Under the pieces are notes generated by a model. The model worked only from the letters and a program-made list of their open reading frames with translations. It was not told where the DNA came from and made no database searches. A stretch of 64,000 nt of DNA from JAIPDZ01 sp034522175. Lineage in GTDB: Bacteria > Desulfobacterota > DSM-4660 > Desulfatiglandales > Desulfatiglandaceae. A program made the translations under genes and the position numbers. The stretch lies in assembly GCA_034522175.1 (NCBI GenBank), contig JAXHLQ010000001.1:4650001-4714000 (forward strand), read 5' to 3'. Of the stretch, positions 9,091 through 17,520 are shown piece after piece (within the stretch, counting starts at the first letter, position 1; every line of letters begins with the position of its first letter).

Positions 9091-9630
9091 CAGGATGTTT
9101 CCTCTCCGCTTTCTTCCACGGTCTCCTGACCGAGCAGCTGAAGCAGACTGTGAAACCCCAAAGAAACCCCCTGGATAAGGAGGAGGGCAAAACCGACGGT
9201 AATGGTTCCCTTTATTAGGAATCGGGTAGGGGATGCCGCCGGAATCCGGGGACCCTTCCATGACGACCCAGGCGTTATAGGTGAATTTCCAGGAGGTGAT
9301 TACCACCATGGCACAGCCGGGGATAAGAAAAAAAATGACCCCGACGAGATTAATCCATGCCTTTGCCCTGAGGCCCAGACGCTGATAGATGATATCCACC
9401 CGCACATGGCCGTCGTTCAGGAGGGTGTATCCGGCCCCCATGAGAAAAATGAAGGCGAAAAGGTGCCATTCGAGCTCCTGGGCGAATACATAACTGGTGT
9501 TAAAGAGGTATCGCATGACCACGTCAACAAAGACGACGGCCACAAGGCCGAGCGTAACCCAGGCCACCCCATGGCCGATCCATTCATTCAGGGTGTCAAT
9601 TCCTCGGACAATGGCTTTGAAGATATTCAT
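9090..9630 (-). CDS. dctQ: TRAP transporter small permease DctQ, frameshifted near 9224-9226
   Basis: Four-helix small subunit of the TRAP transporter: GHGVAWVTLGLVAVVFVDVVM, FAQELEWHLFAFIFLMGAGYT, GHVRVDIIYQRLG and a third helix VGVIFFLIPGCAMVVI. After GGIPY the reading frame is lost. Removing one base from the GGG run at 9224-9226 restores RFLIKGTITVGFALLLIQG, a normal last helix, and a stop that overlaps the dctM ATG. A one-base insertion, real or a sequencing error, is the simplest reading. The ATG at 9630 is preceded by a good sigma-70-type promoter about 100 bases upstream. Confidence 0.85.
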
Positions 9631-9727
9631 GGGCTCAATGCGCTCCAGGAAATAGAATCGGGGCCGCTGGATTCAACGGCATAGGGTAACATACGGTAAG
9701 GCCCACATATGTTTAAGAGTCGTGCTA

Positions 9728-9756
9728 TATATAAGCCACCGCTTCGAGATGGTCAA
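9728..9756 (-). promoter_or_regulatory. predicted sigma-70 promoter for dctQ-dctM-dctP
   Basis: On the minus strand TTGACC (9756-9751) is followed, after a 17-base spacer, by TATATA (9733-9728). It lies about 98 bases before the dctQ start. No operator could be recognised. Confidence 0.5.
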
Positions 9757-9995
9757 GCATAAATTCTTTAAGCGCCGTTAATTGGAGTGAAATAAGAAGG
9801 TTATACGCCGCAGTCAATGAATTTCAATTGCCTGATCCTCCATGCTCCTTTCCTCATAAGTCATGCGTAACTAGGGTCTCGAAACAGCAGCTTTTCAACA
9901 AAGGTCTTCGATCAGCAATCCCGCCTGCCGCGGTATCTTCGTTAGACTCCGACCAGCAACCTGTGACAGGACGATGGGAAACTTTGAAGTGGGAC

Positions 9996-10025
9996 TTGAC
10001 ATCTATCCGCACGGACCTCTAAAAT
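9996..10025 (+). promoter_or_regulatory. predicted sigma-70 promoter for the DUF2333 gene
   Basis: TTGACA at 9996-10001, an 18-base spacer and TAAAAT at 10020-10025 lie about 107 bases before the ATG at 10132. The consensus match is good, but it is a prediction only. Confidence 0.45.
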
Positions 10026-10131
10026 CAACCAATACGGAACACTTCAGGCTGAATACGAAACGGAAAGGCATATCCCAACGGGTTGGCTTTTGGGACGTAC
10101 CTTCATCAGATCCGAGCAAAAAGAGGTGAAT

Positions 10132-11091
10132 ATGGCCATGAATACACACAGAGAAAAAAAGGGCGGCAGATTCGGGTTTCTTATTGTTGTGGGATTGCTG
10201 GTGCTTATTGTTTTCATCGGGGTGACCATGTGGACGAATTCCAGGATGCCCGAACCCCTCACACAGGAAAAACTGGATAAGACGGTGAAGGGAGCCGCAT
10301 TCATCCGGGCCAATCAACGCCTGATCCAGAACATGGAAGCCAACTGGCTCCCCAATGATATCTTCTGGCCGACGCTGTTTCTCGACAATATGCCCAATTT
10401 CCAGATCGGTGAGTTGGAGGTGGTCCGGTATAACACCCGTGTCCTCAGGGATAACCTCTCCCGCCTGAGGACTACGGATAAGCTCGACCCCTGGGCCGAA
10501 GGCGCGTTCACCGCCTTGTCGAACGATCCCTATAAATGGTGGTTCCCCTCAGCCGAGAGCAAATGGGAAAAGGCCTACGAGGACTTAGGTGTGTTTTATG
10601 AAAATCTGTTGAAGGGAAAATCTCATTTCTATCCCCGCGCGGACAACCTGATTCAGCTCCTCAATGAATATGCCTCCCTCATGGGGGGCGTCAACACCCG
10701 TCTCATCAATGCATCGAGGCGTGAAGAATCGGTGCTCCCCATAGACGGCAGTGCGGAAAAGGGCGAAGCGGGGTCTACGCTGATTCGAATCGATATCCCC
10801 TGGTACAAAATCGATGACAATTTTTATTACGCAAAGGGTGTGGCATATGCCCTGTACGAGTCCTTCAAGGCCGTCCGGGTCGATTTCATCAAGGTATTGA
10901 GAGACAAGAATTCCCTTGAACTGACCGACAAGATCCTGGAAGACCTGAGGCGGTGTGCTTTCGAACCGTGGATTGTATTCAACGGTTCCCCCGACAGCGT
11001 CTTCGCCAACCATTCCCTGAACCTTTCAGGCGTTTTCAACGATGCCCGGCAGAAGGTCTATTCCCTGAGTGTGGCCCTGGACCAGGGGTGA
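10132..11091 (+). CDS. DUF2333 family membrane-anchored protein
   Basis: A 319-residue protein with one N-terminal membrane helix (FLIVVGLLVLIVFIGVTMW, residues about 12-32) and a large, probably periplasmic, domain. Family-like stretches are WLPNDIFWPTLFLDNMPNFQIGE, YNTRVLRDNLSRLRTTDKLDP, DPYKWWFPSAESKW and DDNFYYAKGVAYALYE. DUF2333 (COG5345) has no known function. The upstream TTG would also open the frame, but the ATG at 10132 has AAGAGGTGA directly before it. It is followed after 33 bases by the MetH-activation-domain gene, with no obvious functional link. Confidence 0.8.
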   Translation: MAMNTHREKKGGRFGFLIVVGLLVLIVFIGVTMWTNSRMPEPLTQEKLDKTVKGAAFIRANQRLIQNMEANWLPNDIFWPTLFLDNMPNFQIGELEVVRYNTRVLRDNLSRLRTTDKLDPWAEGAFTALSNDPYKWWFPSAESKWEKAYEDLGVFYENLLKGKSHFYPRADNLIQLLNEYASLMGGVNTRLINASRREESVLPIDGSAEKGEAGSTLIRIDIPWYKIDDNFYYAKGVAYALYESFKAVRVDFIKVLRDKNSLELTDKILEDLRRCAFEPWIVFNGSPDSVFANHSLNLSGVFNDARQKVYSLSVALDQG

Positions 11092-11124
11092 GGGATTGGC
11101 GATTGACGATTAGGAATTGATGAT

Positions 11125-11799
11125 TTGGAGACACTGGATGGTATTCCCGTCCTCATAACCCTTGAGGAGGTCAAAGCCAAACTCAAGAAGGGCGACTGGG
11201 ATCGGGTTCAAAGACTCCTGGATCAGGACGTATCGTTGCTCCAGCCGAAGGCTGCATACACTGTATCAGCCGTCACCGACAGGCATGATCATGCCGTAAA
11301 ACTTAATGGGACTTTGCTGAAAAGCCGTGTACTGGGGCATCACCTGAAGGAGGGCATGCGCGTCTTTCCGTTTCTAATCACCATTGGAAACGGGCTCCAG
11401 AACCGTGCCGATAGATCGGAAGACTTGCCGGACAAGTTCTATCTCGATACCATCGGAAATCTGGCCCTGACCGAGGCCAGGGAATACCTCAAGAACCACT
11501 TGAAAAATCGCTTTAAGGTCAAACGCCTTTCCCATTTAAGCCCGGGCTCATTGCCGGATTGGCCCATTGAGGAGCAGCAACCCCTTTTCTCCCTTTTGAA
11601 TGGTGCTGAGCGTGCCATAGACGTTCAACTGACTCCCCAACTGCTGATGATCCCCACCAAGTCGGTCTCCGGCATCTTCTTCCCCACCGAAACCCCGTTT
11701 CAGTCCTGCCAGTTGTGCCCCCGGGACCGCTGCCCAGGGAGACGAGCCACGTACAGCCAGGAACTGGTCGCTACCTATGGCCTCAAACAGAAGGGCTGA
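11125..11799 (+). CDS. stand-alone vitamin B12-dependent methionine synthase activation-domain protein
   Basis: The 224 residues match the reactivation (SAM-binding) domain of cobalamin-dependent methionine synthase, here without catalytic or B12 domains. Typical elements are FPFLITIGNGL, FYLDTIGNLALTEA, LSPGSLPDWPIEEQQPLFSLL and LTPQLLMIPTKSVSGIFF. It ends with cysteines in CQLCPRDRCPGRRATY. Such separate activation-domain proteins occur with truncated MetH in strict anaerobes and take part in reductive reactivation of the corrinoid. The likely start is TTG at 11125 with AGGAA about 8 bases upstream; no in-frame ATG fits. No metH core gene lies in this window. Confidence 0.8.
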   Translation: METLDGIPVLITLEEVKAKLKKGDWDRVQRLLDQDVSLLQPKAAYTVSAVTDRHDHAVKLNGTLLKSRVLGHHLKEGMRVFPFLITIGNGLQNRADRSEDLPDKFYLDTIGNLALTEAREYLKNHLKNRFKVKRLSHLSPGSLPDWPIEEQQPLFSLLNGAERAIDVQLTPQLLMIPTKSVSGIFFPTETPFQSCQLCPRDRCPGRRATYSQELVATYGLKQKG

Positions 11800-11887
11800 T
11801 ATGCTGCGCTTCAGGCGTAACATCTCAATATTTAGGGACAATCTCCCTGGATTCCCGCTCCCGGATCGGGGTCCAGGACAAACTTCG

Positions 11888-12124
11888 CGGGCACCCCACC
11901 CCTGTCAAAAGGGCGCCCAGATCCTTTCGTCTTGAAATGTCCGGGTCTCATTACGATCGATGCCGAGCTTCAGGCACCAGTAATTGACCGGCTTTTTCCC
12001 CAGATTTCGGTTATGTTTCAAGGTGTGGATAAATCGCCCCATCCCGTATTTCATCTGTACTTGGTGGATGAAATCAAACCCGCCGAAATTGATGGCCCGT
12101 TCGATGATGATTTCAGCCGAAGCA
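11888..12124 (-). repeat. left copy of 237-bp direct repeat (DUF6922-like gene fragment)
   Basis: This stretch matches 22160-22396 base for base except for about seven substitutions and no indels (offset exactly 10,272). On the minus strand it encodes the C-terminal two-thirds of the DUF6922-like protein (ERAINFGGFDFIHQV, GRFIHTLKHNRNLGKK, NYWCLKLGIDRNET), with a stop at 11905. The gene's N-terminus is missing here because similarity stops at 12124. The matching copy is listed at 22160. Confidence 0.9.
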
Positions 12125-12461
12125 CGCTTCCACCTGCGGCAACCATTTCATGATCATTCCCTTCATGCCTGCTTAACCCAGCTCGCGGAGCAATTTGTGC
12201 GGCGGAAGAACCCGCACAGTGGCATACAACACCTTTGCGCCGCGACTGATAAGGATAAGGTGTCTTTTAAACATAGTTGTCAGTTTACACGGTATTTTGA
12301 CTGATACCAACAAAAAGATCGAGGTCAACCTCGGTTACGACGTGCACCTTGACAAAAGCCTATTTGGCGTGAAAATCCTTGAGAAGTTTCTGAATCCAAT
12401 TTCTCTGTCCGTTTGAGGACCGTGGCTATATACGCCAGTGGGTTGAATCGCATTTCTCTTG

Positions 12462-12481
12462 ACACCTAAAGGGTGTTTTTT
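12462..12481 (+). terminator. short hairpin followed by T-run
   Basis: ACACC (12462-12466), a short loop and GGTGT (12472-12476) are followed by TTTTT. The stem is only five base pairs, so this is a weak intrinsic terminator candidate. It lies before the small-gene pair at 12588. Confidence 0.35.
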
Positions 12482-12587
12482 CATACTTTGATAAAAAGAA
12501 AATGAATTTTTGCCATCCCTGGTTCGAATTCATGAGTAGCTGGTAAACAAGGGAAAGCTCCTCTTCAAAAAGATAAAGAAACACAGA

Positions 12588-12842
12588 ATGACAGACATAC
12601 AAGAGAGAAAAATCGTAGGTGCAATCTCCAACAGGGAAGTCATTGCGGAAGGATCCTCGGTAAAGATCAGAAAGCGACTCGAAAAACTATATGGACGGGG
12701 CAACTGGAAGAAATTGAAGGGAATGGCCGATGTAAGGCTTTGGGACGGTGCGGTCGTGCGGGCTGAAATTCATTGGTTTGAGGCTCACGGCATTGGAAAG
12801 AAAAACATCAAAGTAAAACACTATTTGCGAGAACCATTATGA
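12588..12842 (+). CDS. conserved hypothetical protein, first of a two-gene unit
   Basis: An 84-residue basic protein (ERKIVGAISNREVIAEGSS, LEKLYGRGNWKKLKGMADV, AEIHWFEAHGIGKKNIKVK). The layout, with a short beta-rich N-terminus, a Gly-rich turn and an EIHWFEAHGIGK signature, is one I recognise from small conserved proteins of unknown function that travel with a second small gene. That gene follows here with a 4-base ATGA overlap. A toxin-antitoxin-like or defence-accessory role is possible from the location but not shown by sequence. No signal peptide or membrane segment is present. Confidence 0.6.
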   Translation: MTDIQERKIVGAISNREVIAEGSSVKIRKRLEKLYGRGNWKKLKGMADVRLWDGAVVRAEIHWFEAHGIGKKNIKVKHYLREPL

Positions 12843-13093
12843 TAGATCATCTTGAAGGGAAACGGCTTGTGGTCTGCATGAACAATCGGGGGAACGAAGC
12901 CTCTCTGGAACAATGGAAGATTTATCAGGCCTTGCCGGATGAGGGGGCGGAAAAGCACGGTGAAATCCGTATAATCGACGAGGAGGGAGAGGATTATCTC
13001 TACCCGTCAAGCTGCTTTTCTCCTGTGTCTCTGGAGTCCTCCGTTGCCAGAACATTCATTATGCAGAGTACGGCAGGCAAAGCGACGGAATAA
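12839..13093 (+). CDS. conserved hypothetical protein, second of a two-gene unit
   Basis: An 84-residue acidic protein (LVVCMNNRGNEASLEQWKIYQALPDE, GEIRIIDEEGEDYLYPSSCFSPVSL). The pattern of a short N-terminal strand, K-I-Y-Q-A-L-P-D and G-E-D-Y-L-Y-P resembles small SH3-like proteins found next to the preceding family. It begins inside the previous gene's stop (ATGATAG), so the pair is translationally coupled. Partner charge is complementary (basic then acidic), consistent with a complex. Function is unknown. Confidence 0.6.
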   Translation: MIDHLEGKRLVVCMNNRGNEASLEQWKIYQALPDEGAEKHGEIRIIDEEGEDYLYPSSCFSPVSLESSVARTFIMQSTAGKATE

Positions 13094-13151
13094 TTTCGAT
13101 CTGTGTCACACGGCTTCTCCCCCTCCGCCTGGAACTGGTTGCCAAGGGAAA

Positions 13152-16100
13152 TCATGGCATGGGAGCACCGGGCGGAGACAGGGTTTGTTCTTCAATGTCC
13201 GGATACAGAGTATCGATTTCCGCTTGAATATCGATGGTCAGTTTCAATGCCGTGACCATGCGGCAGTAGGTGCGGATATCGTCAAGGTTGAGAGACCGCT
13301 CGCGCCGGTCTTTGAGCCACTTTTCGCAGACCTGATACCCGCCGATGCGGTAGGTCCAGACGTGTTCGGGCACGGGTCCGAAGTGCTGAGCGGGGTTGAT
13401 ATACACCCGTTGTTTTTCCGGCTCGTATCGCAGACCCTCTTTCTTGCCTTTGCCCACCCGGTTGTCACCCTCACCTTGGAAACGGCAGACCGGGGGTCTA
13501 GTTCGGAAGACGTCAGCAGATGGAGACCCGTAAGACGCTCGCCCAGCTGTGCCATTCTCAGAAACAGGCTCTTGTCCTTTGTAAGGGGAACGCGCGGAAA
13601 GTCCATTCTCAGGAAGTCGGCATACGTCTCACGGTACGCAGAGGCATAGAGCACGGCATAGATGTAATGGAAGATGTCCTCGGGTGCGGGCTTTCGGCCG
13701 TAGGCGTCGGCCAGCGCAGCGACAAGTCTTGGGTTCAGATTTGGCTGGCGTTCGGCGGGTTCGAGATCTGCGAACAGGCTGTCCCGGTCGGCAGTCGGGT
13801 AAAGGTAGAGGGGGAAAACAAAACCATTGTTGGAAGTCTTGGGAGACATACAGATGACTTCAGTGATCTGCCTCGTAATTTGCGCATGCTTAAAGGTTTC
13901 GCCCTTTGTAAGTCTTGATGTGATGATTGCGATGTTCTCCCCGCCAGCATATGCCTCATCACTTCCGACCTTGGCCTGCAGATGAACCCTCGTGAATGGC
14001 CGGTGTAGTAGGTGTGGCGAACATCGAAAGGCCGGTAGAGAATAGGTACAACCTTTTCACGCGTCGGTCCGGAATCCAGCAGATCCTTTTGAGCCAGGCG
14101 AACCTTCCAATCCTTGACGTCGTTTCCAAGACCATAGGCGTCCCGAGCCAGTTCGGTGTCCATTTCGGAAAACGTTCTCACCCGCTGCCATATCTCTTCG
14201 GCCGACCAGCCGATGGTCAATTTGTCCCGGGCCGTGACGATGCCCACGCTGTTGACCGGAAATATGTCCGGCACCGAAGCGTAGCGCATGTACACGCTTT
14301 CAAGCGCACTATCCCGGGGGACAAAGAGATGGGACGGTGATGCAGGTTTCAGCTTTTCCCATTCCGTATCCTCCAGACCGTGCGCATCCAGCCAGTCATA
14401 TTTAGCGCCCCTCAATCCCCACACATCCGCGTGATGCACTACCGCATCGGTTTTCGGCTGCCCTCCCGTTTTCACGAAAAACGCGATGGCCACGCCCTGA
14501 CGGATGTCGAACACATTCTGATCCGGGCTCCCGTCCGGGCAGGTCTCCTTCTTCAGGGAGTTGCCGTGAAGATCCAGGATATAGATGGCGTCATAGGTCT
14601 GCATCAGGCTCTGGCGCATGCCCCGGAAGGTGGGGTTGTCGAGATAGCCGTGGTTGGTGATCATCCCCACCACGCCGCGCCCGGCCTGCTCCATCTTCCA
14701 CTGGGCAAAGCGAAGGAACTTGACATAGTCGTCCTGGAGCCACTTGGGGTTTTTCTCCCCCAAAGGTTTGCCGTCCACCTTTTTATAATCGTCAATGAGC
14801 CCCCGGATCCACGCGCCCGTATTGCTGGAGTGGCCCGAATACGGCGGATTGCCGAGGATGACCAGGATAGCCGTGTCCTTCTTGACCCTTCCGGCGAGGC
14901 GGGATTCCTCGGCCAGGGAAGAGAAGCCCGGGAGCCGGCTGGTTTCCAGTTCTTCGGTGTCCAGGGTATTGGTGAGATAGAAGCGGATGCGTTCGTCATC
15001 GGCGAGCCGGTGGCCCAGTTCTTCGAGGAAAAAGCCCATCTTGAGATGGCCGACCGCATAAGGGGCCATCATGAGCTCGAAGGCATAGAAGTTTTCGAGG
15101 ATATGTCGCCGGATGAATTCGCCCCGGGCGCCGCTGCCGTACTTGGATTCAAATTCATGAGCCGCTTCCTGGGCGGCCCGGGCCACAAAGGTCATGGTCC
15201 CGGCGGCCGGGTCCAGGAGGGTGACCCCATCGGAGGCCAGGCCGTCGGGCTTGTCGAACTCCCTTTTGAGCAGGGTATGGAGCGAGCGGACGATGTAGCC
15301 CACCACCGGCTCAGGGGTGTAGTAGACGCCCCGGCGTTCCCGTTCGGCCGGGTCATACTGGGAAAGAAAGGTTTCGTAGAAGTGGACGATGGGGTCGCTC
15401 CCCTTTCCCTCATGAAAATAGCGATCCAGGATGCCGGGGGCGTCGGCCACGGCGAGGACCTCGGCGATATCGTCCACGCACCAGGCAAGGGGCTCGGGCA
15501 GGTCGCCCAGAGAAATGAACCGGAACAGATCCCGCAGAACCCCGATGGTATGGGGGATGCGGTCGAAGGCCATTCGCCGGTTAAAGCCGTTTTCGGTCCG
15601 GGTGCGGGCCGCAAAAAGACCGTAGGTGATGGTCTGCGCATAGAGGTCGGCAAAATCCACTTCGGTCAAATCGCCGATCAGGTATTTCTCGAAGGCCTCG
15701 TAAAATCCGCTGAGGGCTCCCGGAGTATCGCGTTCTTCCATGAGCTGCTGGAGCCCGATATCCCTTAAAAAACGGGTTCGCTTGGCCAGTTCGACGGCCA
15801 GTTCCTCTGCTGAATAGGCCCTGGGAAGGGAGAAATCGAGGAACCGGTCCAGAAGGGCAAGCAGGTTCTCCTGGTTTTCGAGAGGGGGCGCCATCCGGAG
15901 TTGGTTCAATATAACGGGCCGGCCCGCATGGACCGTATCTACCCGGTCACCGTTTCGATACAGCCTGAATTCCAGAAAGTTGGTCAGGATGAGGTTGGGG
16001 AAGGTATTCCGGTAGCGCCGGAGTTGTTCAGAGCCTTCGATGACATCGAGGCGCTCTTCGATGGGTCTTTTGGCCTCGATGTAGCCGATGATCCGGTCGG

Positions 16101-16317
16101 TTCCGTTCCAGAGGCGAAAGTCGGGATTGCCCGCGTCCGTGGGTTTGGGCAGTGTGGTCACGTGAACGTGAGGTCGTTTGGTAGCCTCGGAAACCTTTTG
16201 CATCAGGGTGGCCAGGGCAGGGTAGAAGCTCTCCTCCCGTGCATCTCCCTGAGAAGCTGCCTCAGAGAGATCCTTGAGATAGGTTTTGAAAAGCGTCTTT
16301 ACCTTCGATACCGCCAT
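13152..16317 (-). CDS. single-polypeptide restriction-modification enzyme (nuclease + N6-adenine methylase), two frameshifts
   Basis: A protein of about 1055 residues once two one-base shifts are repaired. The N-terminus carries a PD-(D/E)xK-like nuclease (GNPDFRLWNG then GYIEAKRP). The centre is a gamma-class adenine methylase: LLDPAAGTMTFVARAAQE (motif I) and VILGNPPYSG (motif IV, NPPY). The C-terminus is the target-recognition part (WLKDRRERSLNLDDI near the end). No helicase domain is present, which sets it apart from LlaBIII-type ISP enzymes and makes it type IIG-like. Adding one G to the C/G run at 13939-13942 and one G near 13470 joins three consecutive open frames. It is followed on the same strand by nothing and preceded by a MazF module. 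If the shifts are real, the TRD is lost. Confidence 0.85.
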
Positions 16318-16378
16318 AAGTGACCCGTTGATCTTGAAAGATTAACTCCGCTGCTCCACCGATTTATGAGAAGCTACG

Positions 16379-16723
16379 TTACGGCAATCCCAAGCTCAAA
16401 TTGATTGCCTTATCCACTTCTTCCATAAGATGCATGGAGATACGACCAAGCCGCTTTTCCAGCCTTTCTTTTGAGATGGTCATGATCTGACTCGTTTTTA
16501 CGATAGACGTCTTTTCGAGGCCGCCTTCAGGGGGCTCGATAAGCACATTCATGGGATATCGCTTCACTGAACCTGAAATGGCTGCAATAATGGTGGTGGG
16601 CGCCTTTTCATTGCCAATATCATTCTGAATGATGAGGGCAGGCCGTATCCCCGCTTGCTCACTTCCTCTTGAGGGATTCCAGTTCACCAGCCAGACCTCA
16701 CCCCGTCTGGGGAAGCTTTTCAT
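16379..16723 (-). CDS. MazF/PemK-family endoribonuclease toxin
   Basis: A 114-residue toxin of the MazF/PemK fold that cleaves mRNA. Family motifs are RRGEVWLVNWNPSRGSEQAG, RPALIIQND, a TTIIAAISGSVKRYP strand pair, and KTSIVKTSQIMTISKERL. Catalytic Arg/Thr candidates are R in RRGEVW and T in KTSQI. The ATG at 16723 overlaps the stop of the upstream antitoxin (ATGA), the usual arrangement. It lies immediately upstream of the restriction-modification gene on the same strand. Confidence 0.9.
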   Translation of the reverse strand: MKSFPRRGEVWLVNWNPSRGSEQAGIRPALIIQNDIGNEKAPTTIIAAISGSVKRYPMNVLIEPPEGGLEKTSIVKTSQIMTISKERLEKRLGRISMHLMEEVDKAINLSLGLP

Positions 16724-16953
16724 GACAGAATCTCCCGTTGGGCTTCAAAGGCCATATCGCCAAAGTCTTTGTCCTCTTCAGCCATCTCCTCATATCCTTT
16801 GGCCATCAGGATCTCGGTCTCTCTTTTAACCCAAAGGCGCAACGCTTCCTGAGCCAGGTGGCTTTTGGGCAATTTAAGTCTTTTTGATGCGGCTTCCACG
16901 GTATCATAGAGCGTCTCGTCAATGGTTAGACTGAGCTTCTTCTTGGTTCTCAT
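16720..16953 (-). CDS. ribbon-helix-helix type antitoxin of the MazF toxin
   Basis: A 77-residue protein whose N-terminal half (KKLSLTIDETLYDTVEAASK, RLKLPKSHLAQEALRLWV) reads as a MetJ/CopG-type ribbon-helix-helix DNA-binding domain. The acidic C-terminal tail (YEEMAEEDKDFGDMAF) would neutralise the toxin. The order antitoxin-toxin with 4-base overlap is typical, and the antitoxin is expected to repress its own promoter. A short inverted sequence around TATACGATAATAGGTAGTATA (about 16980-17000) just upstream may be the operator. Confidence 0.8.
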   Translation of the reverse strand: MRTKKKLSLTIDETLYDTVEAASKRLKLPKSHLAQEALRLWVKRETEILMAKGYEEMAEEDKDFGDMAFEAQREILS

Positions 16954-16978
16954 TTTGGGCTCCTGTTTAAATTCATTT

Positions 16979-17000
16979 TTATACGATAATAGGTAGTATA
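16979..17000. promoter_or_regulatory. possible operator/promoter of the MazF module
   Basis: An imperfect palindrome (TATACGATAAT / AGGTAGTATA) lies about 27-48 bases before the antitoxin start, where RHH antitoxins usually bind. This rests on position and symmetry only. Confidence 0.3.
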
Positions 17001-17010
17001 AAAAAGAATG

Positions 17011-17124
17011 TCAACAAAGCGCCGCTGACAACTCGACATATATTTCCCCAACCCCAGCAAACACCAGGGCGAGGCCGGCCACAAAGGCGAATACGATCTG
17101 ATAGCCGGCTTTTTTCCTTGACAT
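17011..17124 (-). CDS. possible 37-residue membrane peptide
   Basis: A short frame (MSRKKAGYQIVFAFVAGLAL, ending VFAGVGEIYVELSAALC) has a positive N-terminus followed by one hydrophobic helix. The composition is what a real small membrane protein would have. However, no Shine-Dalgarno site is clear and no family is recognised. It could equally be the remnant of a longer gene. Confidence 0.25.
   Translation of the reverse strand: MSRKKAGYQIVFAFVAGLALVFAGVGEIYVELSAALC

Positions 17125-17520
<396 letters not shown>

Larger units (their letters stand above)
9631..10131. other. 500-base divergent intergenic region
   Basis: No convincing gene lies here. The region separates the minus-strand TRAP operon from the plus-strand DUF2333 gene and contains one predicted promoter for each direction (listed separately). 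A 64-codon open frame at 9828-10022 shows no recognisable similarity and is not called. Confidence 0.6.
11800..12587. other. 788-base non-coding junction with gene remnants
   Basis: No intact gene is visible. The region holds the left copy of a 237-bp repeat (listed separately) that is the 3' part of a DUF6922-like gene. It also holds short open frames at 12195-12416 with no clear family, and a small hairpin followed by T residues near 12462-12480. It reads as debris at the left edge of the accessory region. Confidence 0.6.

Noticed and set aside
7768..9630. Single 620-residue DctQ-DctM fusion permease
   Set aside because: The linker is out-of-frame DctQ sequence; one-base repair gives two normal subunits with a TGATG overlap.
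12195..12416. 73-residue frame as a real gene
   Set aside because: No start-site context or family; it lies in repeat debris. The opposite strand has a weak D-L-D-L-F string reminiscent of nucleotidyltransferases, but with stops around it.
12518..12545. TGGTTCGAATTC string suggestive of a tRNA T-arm
   Set aside because: No matching acceptor, D- or anticodon stems could be drawn around it.
14380..15768. 462-residue open frame on the plus strand
   Set aside because: It is antisense to the methylase core of the RM gene, has no start context and a composition typical of shadow frames (many Gly/His/Glu blocks without a family).
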